Positions 8,819 to 17,258 of a stretch of 64,000 nucleotides of DNA are shown here, piece after piece (the first letter of the stretch is position 1; the number at the start of each line of letters is the position of its first letter). The position numbers and the translations under genes were made by a program. The DNA is from Renibacterium sp043789415 (GTDB lineage Bacteria; Actinomycetota; Actinomycetes; Actinomycetales; Micrococcaceae), in contig NZ_JBDLLW010000001.1 in assembly GCF_043789415.1 (NCBI RefSeq), forward strand, positions 930,001-994,000. Direction: 5' to 3'. Below the pieces are notes generated by a model. The model was not told the DNA's origin. It searched no databases and was given only the letters and a program-made list of their open reading frames with translations.

Positions 8819-9748
8819 ATGCGCAGAGCTGAACCGTACCACGACCAACTTCCCTCGCCCGCCGCCGTCCCAGCCTCCGAGAGCATCGTTGCTGAGCAGC
8901 CTGCACCGGGCTTCGGCTCCTTGATGCTCGACGATCAGGATCTCTGGACAGAGGAGAGCGCAGATGGCAATGGCCCGGCTGAGCTGCGCGCGGAGAACAT
9001 CAGTGCCTGGTTCGGCGATCACAATGTGCTCGACCGAGTCTCTTTGACGATGGCGGCGGGCAAGGTCACCGCACTGATCGGCCCGTCGGGCTGCGGCAAA
9101 TCGACCTTCCTGAGGATTCTCAACCGGATGCACGAGATGATTCCCGGTGCTTCCCTGGCCGGTGAGGTCAAGCTGGACGGCGAAGATATCTATGATCCGG
9201 GCCGACGGGTCACTGCGGCCCGGCGCAATATCGGCATGGTCTTCCAGAAAGCCAATCCGTTCCCGGCAATGAGCATTTACGATAATACGATCGCCGGGCT
9301 CAAACTGACCGGTCTTAAAGCCAGCCGTGATGAAAAGGACTGGCTGGTCGAGGATTCGCTGCGCAAAGCTTCGTTGTGGGAAGAGGTCAAGGACCGGCTG
9401 CACCAACCCGGAGGCGGGCTCTCCGGAGGCCAGCAGCAGCGACTCTGCATCGCTCGCTCGCTCGCGGTGGCTCCCCGGGTATTGCTCATGGACGAGCCGT
9501 GTTCAGCCTTAGACCCGACCTCCACTCGACGCGTGGAGGAAACCATCGAATCGCTGCGCGAACAAGTCACCATTGTGATCGTGACCCACAATATGCAGCA
9601 AGCTGCCCGTGTCTCCGATCATTGCGCGTTCTTCCTGGCTGCCCAGAACACCCCGGGCGTGATCGTCGAGCACGGAGACACCCAGGCGATGTTCAATCAC
9701 CCCCGGGACGAGCGAACCAGCGACTACGTCAACGGTCGTTTCGGCTAG
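8819..9748 (+). CDS. pstB: Phosphate-type ABC transporter ATPase PstB
   Basis: 309 residues. The ATG at 8819 is used because GAAAGGA lies six bases upstream. The N-terminal 50 residues are an extra low-complexity extension; typical PstB is about 250-260 residues. Walker A is GPSGCGKSTFL, the Q-loop is in VFQKANPFP (the NPFP motif is diagnostic of PstB), the signature is LSGGQQQRL, Walker B is VLLMDEPCSALDP and the H-loop is IVTHNM. Unlike canonical pst operons, pstB is separated from pstA by pstS and the sortase-like gene. The 49-base gap upstream carries a short inverted repeat (GTGACC at 8766-8771, GGTCAC at 8778-8783) that overlaps the preceding stop and could tune expression. Confidence 0.93.
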   Translation: MRRAEPYHDQLPSPAAVPASESIVAEQPAPGFGSLMLDDQDLWTEESADGNGPAELRAENISAWFGDHNVLDRVSLTMAAGKVTALIGPSGCGKSTFLRILNRMHEMIPGASLAGEVKLDGEDIYDPGRRVTAARRNIGMVFQKANPFPAMSIYDNTIAGLKLTGLKASRDEKDWLVEDSLRKASLWEEVKDRLHQPGGGLSGGQQQRLCIARSLAVAPRVLLMDEPCSALDPTSTRRVEETIESLREQVTIVIVTHNMQQAARVSDHCAFFLAAQNTPGVIVEHGDTQAMFNHPRDERTSDYVNGRFG

Positions 9749-9756
9749 GTCAGCGG

Positions 9757-10530
9757 ATGAAAGCTGTTTTCTCCACGCTGCTCGCCATCGCGGTCGTGCT
9801 GCCCGCCGGGGTCTGGCTCGCCACCCTTCAACAGGCGTCAAGCCACCCCGTTCCGACGGCGATCGGTGCTTCCGGGATGCCCGGCTCCGGCGATCCAGCG
9901 GCTCCGGACCAGTCCGCGGATATCTCGGCGGCCGCGCCGCAGGCTTCAGCCGGAGCACAGCACAAGGTGCTGTACGTCGATCAGCAGTGGTTGCAGCAGA
10001 TCTCAGCTCGTACCGGCATCTCTCCCCGGGCGCTCAAGGCTTATAGTCAGGCGACACTCAATCAGGCGTGGCATTCCCCGGCTTGCCACCTGGGCTGGAA
10101 CACGCTGGCTGCCATCGGCTATCTGGAGTCCGCTGATGCGACAATCGGCGGTAAGCAGTTGCGTCCCGACGGCAGTGCCTCCGAAAAGATCATCGGTCCG
10201 GCGCTGGACGGCGAGCATTTCGCCAAAGTACTCGATACCGACGGCGGCGCCCTGGACGGTGACCGAGTGTTTGACCGTGCCATCGGCCCGCTGCAATTCC
10301 TCCCGGCGACCTGGGCACAGTATGGAAAGGACGGTAACGGCGATGGCCTCGCCGACCCGCAGAACATTGACGACGCCGCCTGGAGCGCCGCGGCCTATCT
10401 CTGCGCATCGGGTACCGATCTGAGGAATGCTGAGGCTTGGAACGCTGCCATTCTGGCCTATAACCCCTCGCAGGATTATCTGCACAGCATTCTGCAGCGC
10501 GCCGATCTCTATGCGGAACTCGCTCGATGA
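9757..10530 (+). CDS. Secreted lytic-transglycosylase-like protein (SLT/MltB type)
   Basis: 257 residues beginning at ATG 9757, eight bases after the pstB stop. It has an N-terminal hydrophobic signal/anchor (MKAVFSTLLAIAVVLPAGVW), an Ala/Ser/Pro linker and a transglycosylase domain. The catalytic Glu is expected in AAIGYLES, and the downstream FDRAIGPLQFLPATW and LADPQNIDDAAWSAAAYLC blocks are characteristic of MltB-like/SLT_2 family proteins; the domain ends with AILAYNPSQDYL. These enzymes cleave peptidoglycan glycan strands, here presumably opening the wall for the surface complex or recycling it. The stop overlaps the next gene's ATG by four bases (10527-10530), indicating coupled translation. 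Confidence 0.85.
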   Translation: MKAVFSTLLAIAVVLPAGVWLATLQQASSHPVPTAIGASGMPGSGDPAAPDQSADISAAAPQASAGAQHKVLYVDQQWLQQISARTGISPRALKAYSQATLNQAWHSPACHLGWNTLAAIGYLESADATIGGKQLRPDGSASEKIIGPALDGEHFAKVLDTDGGALDGDRVFDRAIGPLQFLPATWAQYGKDGNGDGLADPQNIDDAAWSAAAYLCASGTDLRNAEAWNAAILAYNPSQDYLHSILQRADLYAELAR

Positions 10531-11246
10531 ACCGCCCGCGCTCGCTCCGACTGTTGGGGCGGGGAACACTGATCGGCACACTCGCCATAGCCCTGGCGGC
10601 GCTCTCTGTGGTCTGCTGGAATTTATTGGCACCGGCGGCGGAACCGAGTGCCACCGCGACGTCGAACATCTCGACGCAGCGGCCGTCCGCGTCTTCTGCT
10701 ACCGCCTCTGAGCCTTCCGCGGGCCCTGCCGTCCCACGCCCTTCGCGGCCCGACGCCGCAGCTCCACAACCTGCCGCAGACCAGCCGCTCAGGGTTCAGT
10801 TGGGCCGCCTGGGCTTGGATTCCTCAATACTCCCGCAATCGAACCCTGCCGGTGGCCGCTTCAATCCGCCCACCGTCTCCTACACGTACTGGATGTCCGA
10901 TTACGGCGCACCCAGTGCCCAGAGCGAGAACACGGTATATCTGATCGCCCATTCCTCAGGGAATGGCTACGCCGTCTTCAACCCCCTGCTGGATCTGCAG
11001 AAGCACAACGGGGCGGTTCGGAAAGGCGATGAAATCGTCGTCAGCACAGCACAGGGCAGTTACCGATATCTGGTCAGCTCAACCACCGTATACGACCAGA
11101 AAACAGTGGCTCAGCAGCCCGAACTCTGGGAAAAGCACCCCGGGCGGCTCGTCCTGATCACTTGCTTTCAATACAGCACCACTCTCTTTTCCGGCAAGAA
11201 CTATGTGGTGTACGCGCAGTTCGCCGGGAGCACGGAGGGCCGCTGA
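10527..11246 (+). CDS. Sortase, class F-like, catalytic His and Cys present
   Basis: 239 residues: an N-terminal membrane anchor (LIGTLAIALAALSVVCWNLL), a Ser/Ala/Pro linker of about 50 residues and a sortase domain. The His motif is VYLIAHSSGNGYAVF (His142) and the Cys motif is LVLITCFQ (Cys213). The third catalytic position, usually an Arg before the last strand, reads GKNYVVYA; class F sortases often have an N-x-VVYA pattern here, so the Arg equivalent is uncertain. In contrast to the sortase-like protein at 7840-8769 this enzyme should be able to cleave a sorting signal. No LPXTG protein is encoded beside it; the only clear sorting signal in the window is LPDTG in the giant protein at 18.7-26.7 kb. 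Confidence 0.85.
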   Translation: MNRPRSLRLLGRGTLIGTLAIALAALSVVCWNLLAPAAEPSATATSNISTQRPSASSATASEPSAGPAVPRPSRPDAAAPQPAADQPLRVQLGRLGLDSSILPQSNPAGGRFNPPTVSYTYWMSDYGAPSAQSENTVYLIAHSSGNGYAVFNPLLDLQKHNGAVRKGDEIVVSTAQGSYRYLVSSTTVYDQKTVAQQPELWEKHPGRLVLITCFQYSTTLFSGKNYVVYAQFAGSTEGR

Positions 11247-11247
11247 A

Positions 11248-12318
11248 ATGGTCAAGGACAGCACAGATCAGCTACCCGTCATCGTGCCCATCACCGCCCA
11301 GCTACCGGTTGTTCCGATCAGCCCGGCAGCTTCGTTCGCAGCGACGCCGCAGCCAGCTACCGTGAGGCGGCAAAACCACAGGCCGCCCCGAACCCGAACT
11401 CCCCAAGCCAGAACTCCCCAAGCCAGAACTTCCCAAGCCAGAAATTCCTCCAAGACAAAGCGGCGCTGGGGCGTTCCCTTGCTGCTCGGCGCACTGATCA
11501 TGGCGCTCGCCCTGACCGTCACCGGCACTCTGAATGGCTGGTTCGCGCCCTTCCTGGCCGCAAGTTCAGCGGGTGCCAGCTCCTTGCTCGCGGTTCCAGC
11601 TGTGAACGGTCAGAGCCCGGAAGAGGCCACCGAACTGCTGGAAAACCAGGGCTTCAAAGTGGGTGGCCATAGCCGGGTCAGCAGTAACAGCGTCAAAAGC
11701 GGAAAGGTCGCAGGCACCGAACCAGCGGTCGGGAGCTTGCTCGGCAAAGGCGCTGTGGTCAGTCTGCTGGTCTCAACCGGCCCGGCTCTCACCGAGGTTC
11801 CAGCGCTGAAGGGCCTGACCCTGGAAGCCGCACAGCAGATGCTCGCCCAGGCCGGGCTGGCGATCGGTCAGCCCTCGGCTCAGAACTCATCGCTTCCGGC
11901 GGGAAGCATCCTGGAAAGTTCCCCGCCCGGTGGCAGCAGAGTGCCCCGGGGCAGCAAGGTCTCGCTGCTACTGGCCTCGGGCTGGACGGTGGTCCCGGGT
12001 GCACTGGTGGGCGGCACCGTCGACCAGGCAGGCGAGATCCTCAAAGCCGCTGGACTCGTGGTCCAGGAGAAGTTCGAAGCCAGTTCCGCGGCAGCGGGAA
12101 CCGTTCTCGGGCTCAGCCCTGCCGAGGCCTCCCCCGTCGCGGTCGGCGGAACCGTGGTGCTGCTGATTGCCCGGCCAAGCGTTCCGAGCCCCAGCCCGAG
12201 TACCGTCTGGGTGACCGCCAAACCTTCCAGCACGGACGACGCCGGAAAGCCGCCTAGCAGTCCCTCCCCTGGCCCGTCCCCGAGCCTAGGCCCTGATGAG
12301 CCACCCGGTGATCGCTGA
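11248..12318 (+). CDS. Membrane protein with three extracellular PASTA domains
   Basis: 356 residues from ATG 11248, which directly follows the sortase stop. Order: a cytoplasmic basic N-terminus of about 70 residues (with an Arg-Thr-Pro-Gln-Ala pentad repeat), one transmembrane helix (VPLLLGALIMALALTVTGTL), then three PASTA repeats recognisable by V-PA--G---EEA--LL---G and G-VV-L-VS-G spacing (about residues 115-180, 182-248, 249-312), and a Ser/Pro tail. PASTA domains bind muropeptides and beta-lactams, classically in PknB-type kinases and PBPs; here there is no kinase or transpeptidase domain. It is the last gene of the locus and is probably the peptidoglycan-sensing or docking member, an inference from domain content. 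Confidence 0.85.
   Translation: MVKDSTDQLPVIVPITAQLPVVPISPAASFAATPQPATVRRQNHRPPRTRTPQARTPQARTSQARNSSKTKRRWGVPLLLGALIMALALTVTGTLNGWFAPFLAASSAGASSLLAVPAVNGQSPEEATELLENQGFKVGGHSRVSSNSVKSGKVAGTEPAVGSLLGKGAVVSLLVSTGPALTEVPALKGLTLEAAQQMLAQAGLAIGQPSAQNSSLPAGSILESSPPGGSRVPRGSKVSLLLASGWTVVPGALVGGTVDQAGEILKAAGLVVQEKFEASSAAAGTVLGLSPAEASPVAVGGTVVLLIARPSVPSPSPSTVWVTAKPSSTDDAGKPPSSPSPGPSPSLGPDEPPGDR
11398..11442 (+). repeat. Three tandem 15-bp units
   Basis: Three consecutive copies of ACTCCCCAAGCCAGA (one base changed in the third, then a partial fourth) encode the TPQAR repeats of the cytoplasmic basic segment of the PASTA protein. The in-frame unit length allows copy-number change without frameshift. 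Confidence 0.8.
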
Positions 12319-12452
12319 TTCCCCGTGGTGCAGTCCGATGCCGAGTTGAGACGGATTGGTTAGGCTGAAGAGACAGCCTGCTGGCGACGCCGTCAGCTAG
12401 CTGACTGCCCTGAGCTCATTCGAGTTCGCGCTCGCTTCAAAGGAGAATCGCA

Positions 12453-12812
12453 ATGGCTTCAGATCTGATTCCTGGCATCAATCCGCAAGCGGAACCCAGC
12501 GGCACCGGTTGCACGGAATGCCTCTCGGAACCGGAAGGCTGGTGGGTGCATCTGCGCCGTTGCGCCGAGTGCGGTCATATCGCTTGCTGTGACAGCTCAC
12601 CAGCCCAGCATTCCAGCGCTCACGTGGCTAAGACCGGGCATCCGGTGATCACCAGTTTTGAACCCGGGGAAGACTGGTTCTATGACTTCACCACGGAGGC
12701 CTTCAGCTATGGCCCCCGATTGGCCGACCCTCAGTCGCACCCAGTTGATCAGCCGGTTCCCGCCCCGGCAGACCGTGTGCCGGTGAATTGGGAAGAACTG
12801 ATTCACCGCTGA
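12453..12812 (+). CDS. UBP-type zinc finger protein
   Basis: 119 residues with AAAGGAG eight bases before the ATG. The zinc-binding pattern is CTEC (residues 19-22), RRCAECGHIACCD, HSSAHVAKTGHPV, the Cys/His spacing of bacterial UBP zinc-finger proteins related to the ubiquitin-binding ZnF of deubiquitinases. Bacterial members are short, standalone and uncharacterised. The C-terminal 50 residues, rich in Pro and Asp, extend beyond the finger. It has its own spacing from the preceding locus (134 bases) and a strong terminator follows, so it is probably monocistronic. Confidence 0.8.
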   Translation: MASDLIPGINPQAEPSGTGCTECLSEPEGWWVHLRRCAECGHIACCDSSPAQHSSAHVAKTGHPVITSFEPGEDWFYDFTTEAFSYGPRLADPQSHPVDQPVPAPADRVPVNWEELIHR

Positions 12813-12835
12813 GTCGGCAAACACAACAGAGAAAG

Positions 12836-12875
12836 CCAGGGAGGGGCGCCGGCCTGAGCCGACACCCCTCCCTGG
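12836..12875. terminator. Bidirectional terminator hairpin
   Basis: A 13-bp stem with one mismatch (CCAGGGAGGGGCG / CACCCCTCCCTGG) between two convergent genes, the zinc finger gene and the protease gene. There is no long T-run on either side, so strength is uncertain. Confidence 0.75.
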
Positions 12876-12885
12876 CGAAGCTGAG

Positions 12886-13641
12886 CTACTGCGCGGAGAC
12901 GCCGCTCACGCTCTGGATCCAGGAAGCCGAAGCCGGCACCGAAGCGTAGAGCACATTACCGTGCGCATCACCGATGTCGCTGGAGGACACCGGGCCTGAG
13001 CAAACGCCGACCACCTTGCCGCCGATCACCAGCGGGCCACCGGAGTCGCCGTACAGAGCCTGCCCATCGATGCCCTTATGAGCGATCGCCGGGCCGGGCC
13101 AGTGACTGCTATCCAGGCCGGTCACCTGCACCACGGCGGTCTTGAGTTGAGAAGCTGCCGGGCCGCTCACGGTCTCCCGGCCCCAGCCGTAGATATTGCC
13201 CGAAGCGCCGACGCTCGGGTTACCCGCACCGAGCGTGGCATAGCTGCCTTGGAAGGCGCTCTTCAGCTCCGCCAGTGCCACGTCACCGCTGCTCCACTGG
13301 GCCACTCTCTTGACGCCGATCGTGGTGCCCTGGCCGCGGGTTGCGCTACCGAGCTTGAAGGTGATGGACGAGGCGCTGACATTTTCAACGCAGTGCTTGG
13401 CGAGCAAGACCCAGGTAGCGGAAATGATCGAGGCGCTGCAGTTGAACGAGCCGTTGACATACTGTTGTGCCGCGTAGGGGACCGTGGAAAAGTCGGCGAC
13501 GCTGCCGGCAATGATCTCGGGAGCGGGCCTGACCGCTGCCTTGGCCAGCGGCGCAACCGGAGTTGCTGAGGCGGTAGCCAGTCCGCTCAAGGACAGCGCA
13601 GCCGCGGCACTCAATGCAGCGGCAAGACGGATCAATTTCAT
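12886..13641 (-). CDS. Secreted trypsin-like serine protease (S1 family)
   Basis: 251 residues from ATG 13641; an ATG nine bases upstream touches the AAGGA ribosome site, so the second, with nine bases of spacing, is preferred. A signal peptide (MKLIRLAAALSAAAALSLSG, cleavage near ASA-TP) precedes a propeptide and the chymotrypsin fold. The triad is visible: His in WVLLAKHCVE, Asp in WSSGDVALAEL, Ser in YGDSGGPLV. The mature start may be IIAGS, giving the usual activation site after a basic or acidic residue. The size matches Streptomyces and Arthrobacter secreted trypsins. It is convergent with the zinc finger gene and monocistronic. Confidence 0.9.
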   Translation of the reverse strand: MKLIRLAAALSAAAALSLSGLATASATPVAPLAKAAVRPAPEIIAGSVADFSTVPYAAQQYVNGSFNCSASIISATWVLLAKHCVENVSASSITFKLGSATRGQGTTIGVKRVAQWSSGDVALAELKSAFQGSYATLGAGNPSVGASGNIYGWGRETVSGPAASQLKTAVVQVTGLDSSHWPGPAIAHKGIDGQALYGDSGGPLVIGGKVVGVCSGPVSSSDIGDAHGNVLYASVPASASWIQSVSGVSAQ

Positions 13642-13888
13642 CGTGGACATTCCTTCGTTCGTTGGGACTCGGGTTATTCCAGCGCTTAACTGCGGGGGTC
13701 GCCGTTAAGCGAGATGCTCACTGTAGGCCGCTGCACCTGAAAAGAACCTGCCGATAAGCTCAAAAAACTCTCCCAAAAATCCTAAACAGGCAGTTTTTTC
13801 GTTGATTCTTCGCTGATTTTCGGGCAGGAACCTGGGTTCTAGATAGGCTGGTGGTCTAAATTCCTTCCAGCGATTCAGGAGTTCAGGG

Positions 13889-14257
13889 ATGCCTTCCGAG
13901 AACGAACGCCGTTTCCCCAAAGCTCTCTACGAGACCGGGCAGGAACCGGATCCGCGCTTCTCGCTGGCCAATGAGAGAACCTTTCTGGCGTGGATCAGAA
14001 CTGGGGTGGCGCTCATTGCGGCGGGCATCGCCATCGAGGTCTTCGCCAGTTCAGTGCATTCCGGATTGCGGCTGGCAGCCGCGATCATCCTGATTCTTGC
14101 CGGTATCGGCGCACCCGTCCAAGCCTGGTTTGGTTGGCTTCGCAACGAACGCGCCTTGCGCAATTCCACCCCGCTGCCCGCGCCTAAGCTTTCCGCTCCG
14201 CTTGCCGCCGTCGTCGTCATCGCCGGACTCCTCGTCCTCGTGGGCTTCTTTCTATGA
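13889..14257 (+). CDS. DUF202 (YidH-type) membrane protein
   Basis: 122 residues, with CAGGAG seven bases upstream of the ATG. The DUF202 signature PDPRFSLANERTFLAWIRT is followed by three transmembrane helices. The family is of unknown function and often occurs as adjacent paralogues, as here. The stop overlaps the next ATG (14254-14257), so the two subunits are probably made together and may form a heteromer. Confidence 0.85.
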   Translation: MPSENERRFPKALYETGQEPDPRFSLANERTFLAWIRTGVALIAAGIAIEVFASSVHSGLRLAAAIILILAGIGAPVQAWFGWLRNERALRNSTPLPAPKLSAPLAAVVVIAGLLVLVGFFL

Positions 14258-14610
14258 CAGCTGATCCGCCGGATCGGCTGTTCGACCCGGGCCTCCAACC
14301 AGAACGCACCGTACTTGCTTGGCAGCGTACGGCCCTGACCCTGTCGGTCGGCGCGGTGGCCATCGGCAGGGTGCTTCTGCCAGTTATTGGCATCGCCTCG
14401 TACGCGCTGACTTTCCTGGGCTTGGTTATCGTCTCACTGCTGTGGACCGAAGCGGGTCGGCGCTATCGGGCGCTGAATCACGCGCTGCTCAGCCCGGTAC
14501 CAGCGGCACCACCTGGCCTGGGCCGGCTTGCTCTGCTGTGCGCCTCGGCTTGCCTGCTGCTCGGGCTGAGCGCCTTGGCCTTCCTGCTCAGTCGCTATCT
14601 GTTGTTATGA
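14254..14610 (+). CDS. DUF202 membrane protein, paralogue of the preceding gene
   Basis: 118 residues, translationally coupled to the upstream DUF202 gene by an ATGA overlap. It keeps the family core DPGLQPERTVLAWQRTALT and three helices (about 28-48, 52-70, 90-115). The two proteins share the N-terminal motif but little elsewhere. Function unknown. The last 16 bases overlap the convergent LapA-like gene. Confidence 0.82.
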   Translation: MTADPPDRLFDPGLQPERTVLAWQRTALTLSVGAVAIGRVLLPVIGIASYALTFLGLVIVSLLWTEAGRRYRALNHALLSPVPAAPPGLGRLALLCASACLLLGLSALAFLLSRYLLL

Positions 14611-14843
14611 CGCCGATTCCTGACCAGATAGCCGACCAGCGCACCGACCACCAAAACCGCCAGCAGGGTCACCCACAGTGGCGAGGAAAGCCGCCACCAC
14701 AGCAGACTGATGGTGATGGTCGAGGTGTTCTGAAAGATGAAGACGACCACCACAATCACCAGTACTATGGCCAGCCATTTTTCTTTCAGGAAGCGGACGA
14801 CGGCGTTCTGCTGAGTCGGTGCGGACCCCGGATTCGATGACAT
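14595..14843 (-). CDS. LapA-domain (DUF1049-type) small membrane protein
   Basis: 82 residues with two hydrophobic helices (WLAIVLVIVVVVFIFQNTS and WVTLLAVLVVGALVGYLV), the FIFQNT motif between them and a basic C-terminus (RNRRHNNR), which fits the lipopolysaccharide assembly protein A domain family; in Gram-positives its role is unknown. It overlaps the 3' end of the convergent DUF202 gene by 16 bases. Confidence 0.8.
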   Translation of the reverse strand: MSSNPGSAPTQQNAVVRFLKEKWLAIVLVIVVVVFIFQNTSTITISLLWWRLSSPLWVTLLAVLVVGALVGYLVRNRRHNNR

Positions 14844-15460
14844 TTTCAGCCTTCCTCAAGACGGTCTTCGGTTATAGCCTACGTGCTTCGGGCATCCGGA
14901 GGCTGATCAGAGCCGGTGCACGACCGCCTTGGGCAACTTGAACATCCTTCCACTGAATCGCTCCACCGGATCCTCAACAGATAGATCACCACCCGCAAGA
15001 CTTTCCCAACGAGTATCCGCACCCCGGGGCTTCCAACGGCTACTCATCGATAATTTCAATAATTCAATTTTTATCGATCAAATAGATTTCGATTTTTCGC
15101 AAATACAGATTTTTTCGAATGGATAAGCAAAATTAAATTCGATGACATTGCAGACTCGCCGACTCTCTGAAGAACAGGCACACGTTTCGCACAGCACGTG
15201 CTTCGCGCAACTTTTCACACACGCTGGATTCTGTTTTTAAAGCCGAGCGGCCCCGTGGATACAGGGATCAGCGGGGTCTTCCACAATGCTTTAAACCAGG
15301 TAGCGGCAGCAGTATTCGCCCTTGCTCTTCTGCTGAGAATGTGCGGCGGTAAACCTGAGGACTGATTTGCCTGATATTCAAATAAAGCCAATACTGTTCA
15401 TGCATCATGTTAATTTGTGGGTCCGAAAAGTCCCTACGCGAGCCCCTGCCAAGGATGACT
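14844..15460. other. Long intergenic region with an AT-rich island
   Basis: About 617 bases without a convincing gene. From about 15045 to 15150 the sequence becomes strongly AT-rich, unlike its surroundings, and contains ATCGATAA ... TTATCGAT inverted arms (about 15047-15079). Short open frames here have no ribosome site and no recognisable product. It could hold the promoter of the downstream aminotransferase gene or an acquired fragment. Confidence 0.5.
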
Positions 15461-17086
15461 GTGTCCGACAAGTCCCCAATATCAAATAGCTACCCAGCCA
15501 CAGTTGAAGGTCCTTTTGGCCTCAAGCATTTGCTCTATGCAGACTTCACAGCCTCTGGACGCCCCCTACCGCGCATCGAATCCTTTATCCGTGAACGGGT
15601 TCTGCCGTGGTATGCGAATACTCATTCCGATGCTTTCGCCGCCCAGAAGATGTCGCGACTGCGGGAGCAGGCGCGTACCGCGATCGCCCGTTCCACGCAC
15701 GCCGATCAAACTCAGCACTCAGTGATCTTCACCGGCTCCGGAACCACCTCCGCGATCGCGAAATTCGCCCAGCTAATAGACCTGACGAATACTGTGACTC
15801 AGGAAGAGCTGCCTCCCGTGGTATTCATCGGTCCTTACGAGCACCATTCCAATGAGCTGGTCTGGCGGGAAAGTCGGGCGAAAGTGGTGCCGATCGGCGA
15901 AAACGCCGACGGCGGGATAGATCAGAAGATGCTTGAGCGCGAACTCGTCCGCCACCGAGACCATCCTCTTCTGCTGGGCTCCTTCTCCGCCGCTTCGAAC
16001 GTCACCGGCATGCTGAGCGATGTTCCCGGTATTACCGGACTGCTCCATCGATACGGCGCACTTGCCGCCTGGGACTACGCCGCAGCGGGTCCGCACCTGG
16101 CGATCGATGTCCAGGGCTCTGAGACATCGGGGCACCTTGATGCTGTTTTCCTTTCTCCGCATAAATTCCTCGGCGGTCCAGACACCCCGGGCGTACTGAT
16201 TGTGAATCGGGAGGCGGTGACCCGGCAGATCCCGACGACTCCTGGTGGTGGCACTGTCACCTTCGTCTCGCCCCGCCATCATCATTACGAATCACGTCTG
16301 GAAGTAAAAGAAGAAGCAGGCACTCCAGCGATCATCGGAGCGATCCGCGCCGGCCTGGCCTTCATGGTGAAGGACGAGCTGATCGCTGAGGGAATGGAAT
16401 GCCGCGAGCAGCAGCTCGTGCAGGACGTGATGCGAAGGCTTCAGGAGATTCCGGGAGTTCGCATCCTGGGAAATCCAACGAGTGAGCGGCTCCCGATCAT
16501 CTCGTTCGTGATAGCGAACGACTCCGGGCATTTCCTGCATCACAATCTGGTCGTGGGGATGCTGAGTGATCTTTTCGGCATTCAGGCAAGGGGCGGCTGC
16601 TCGTGTGCGGGCCCCTATGGACACCGTCTGCTGGACGTTGACGACCAGCGATCGGCGGCTTTCGAAAAGGTCGTCTTGCAAGGCTTGGAAGGAATCAAGC
16701 CGGGCTGGACCCGGCTGAGCCTTTCCGCAGCAGAACATAGCGCCGAGGAAATCGACTACATCATCGCCTCGATTGAGCTGCTCGCACGCTATGGCGACAG
16801 GCTGATCACCGAGTATCGATTCAATCCCCGCTCCGGTAGCTGGACCCATCGCAATGCAGTCAAGCCTTCGCAAAGCGAACTTCGTGAGTTGTTTTACGAA
16901 CCGGCTGAGCGCAGCTCAGCGGAGACTCCGGCGGTTGAGCTGCCCGGGCTCGCCGAACAGCTCGCCGCGGCAGAGTTATTGCTGAGCAGCCTTCCGCTAG
17001 CCACGCCCGCTCAAGCAGTCATCGACCCGGCTTTCGATGAACTTCGCTGGTTTCCGCTGCCCGAGCCGTGCCTCACCACCGAATGA
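15461..17086 (+). CDS. Class V aminotransferase-fold PLP enzyme (cysteine desulfurase-like)
   Basis: About 541 residues. The GTG at 15461 is preferred because AAGGA sits five bases upstream; ATGs at 15407 and 15455 lack good ribosome sites. The fold-type I signature is clear: YADFTASGRPLP at the N-terminus, GSGTTSAIAKF, the His block YEHHSNELVWRE, AAWDYAAAGPHL for the cofactor Asp, and the Schiff-base Lys in LSPHKFLGG. Late in the protein GGCSCAGPYGHR resembles the cysteine loop of desulfurases, which would accept sulfur. It is larger than IscS/SufS (about 400), with an extra C-terminal region of roughly 100 residues. No sulfur-acceptor gene is adjacent; substrate unknown. Confidence 0.8.
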   Translation: MSDKSPISNSYPATVEGPFGLKHLLYADFTASGRPLPRIESFIRERVLPWYANTHSDAFAAQKMSRLREQARTAIARSTHADQTQHSVIFTGSGTTSAIAKFAQLIDLTNTVTQEELPPVVFIGPYEHHSNELVWRESRAKVVPIGENADGGIDQKMLERELVRHRDHPLLLGSFSAASNVTGMLSDVPGITGLLHRYGALAAWDYAAAGPHLAIDVQGSETSGHLDAVFLSPHKFLGGPDTPGVLIVNREAVTRQIPTTPGGGTVTFVSPRHHHYESRLEVKEEAGTPAIIGAIRAGLAFMVKDELIAEGMECREQQLVQDVMRRLQEIPGVRILGNPTSERLPIISFVIANDSGHFLHHNLVVGMLSDLFGIQARGGCSCAGPYGHRLLDVDDQRSAAFEKVVLQGLEGIKPGWTRLSLSAAEHSAEEIDYIIASIELLARYGDRLITEYRFNPRSGSWTHRNAVKPSQSELRELFYEPAERSSAETPAVELPGLAEQLAAAELLLSSLPLATPAQAVIDPAFDELRWFPLPEPCLTTE

Positions 17087-17192
17087 ACTAATCGGTAGCC
17101 CTGGCCGTTGCAGCAGCGAACTCCGACGCGCTGGGTTGATTACCCCTGCCTCAGCGACCCGAGTGGTGGGACGGCTGCCTCGCAGTGCGCCC

Positions 17193-17235
17193 GCCACTCA
17201 CCCCATCATCCAGAGCGGCTGATGGGGTGAGTGGC
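17193..17235. terminator. Bidirectional terminator hairpin
   Basis: A perfect 16-bp inverted repeat (GCCACTCACCCCATCA at 17193-17208, its complement at 17220-17235) with an 11-base loop, between the convergent aminotransferase and DUF305 genes. Confidence 0.85.
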
Positions 17236-17258
17236 CTCGGCCAAGGTCTCGCAATCGC

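Noticed and set aside
10527..11246. Loss of the catalytic Arg in the class F-like sortase
   Set aside because: GKNYVVYA appears normal for class F-like enzymes, so the apparent Arg-to-Asn change is probably an alignment issue.
14929..15126. A 65-codon frame in the AT-rich island
   Set aside because: No ribosome site, and the second half is just AT-rich sequence; no recognisable product.
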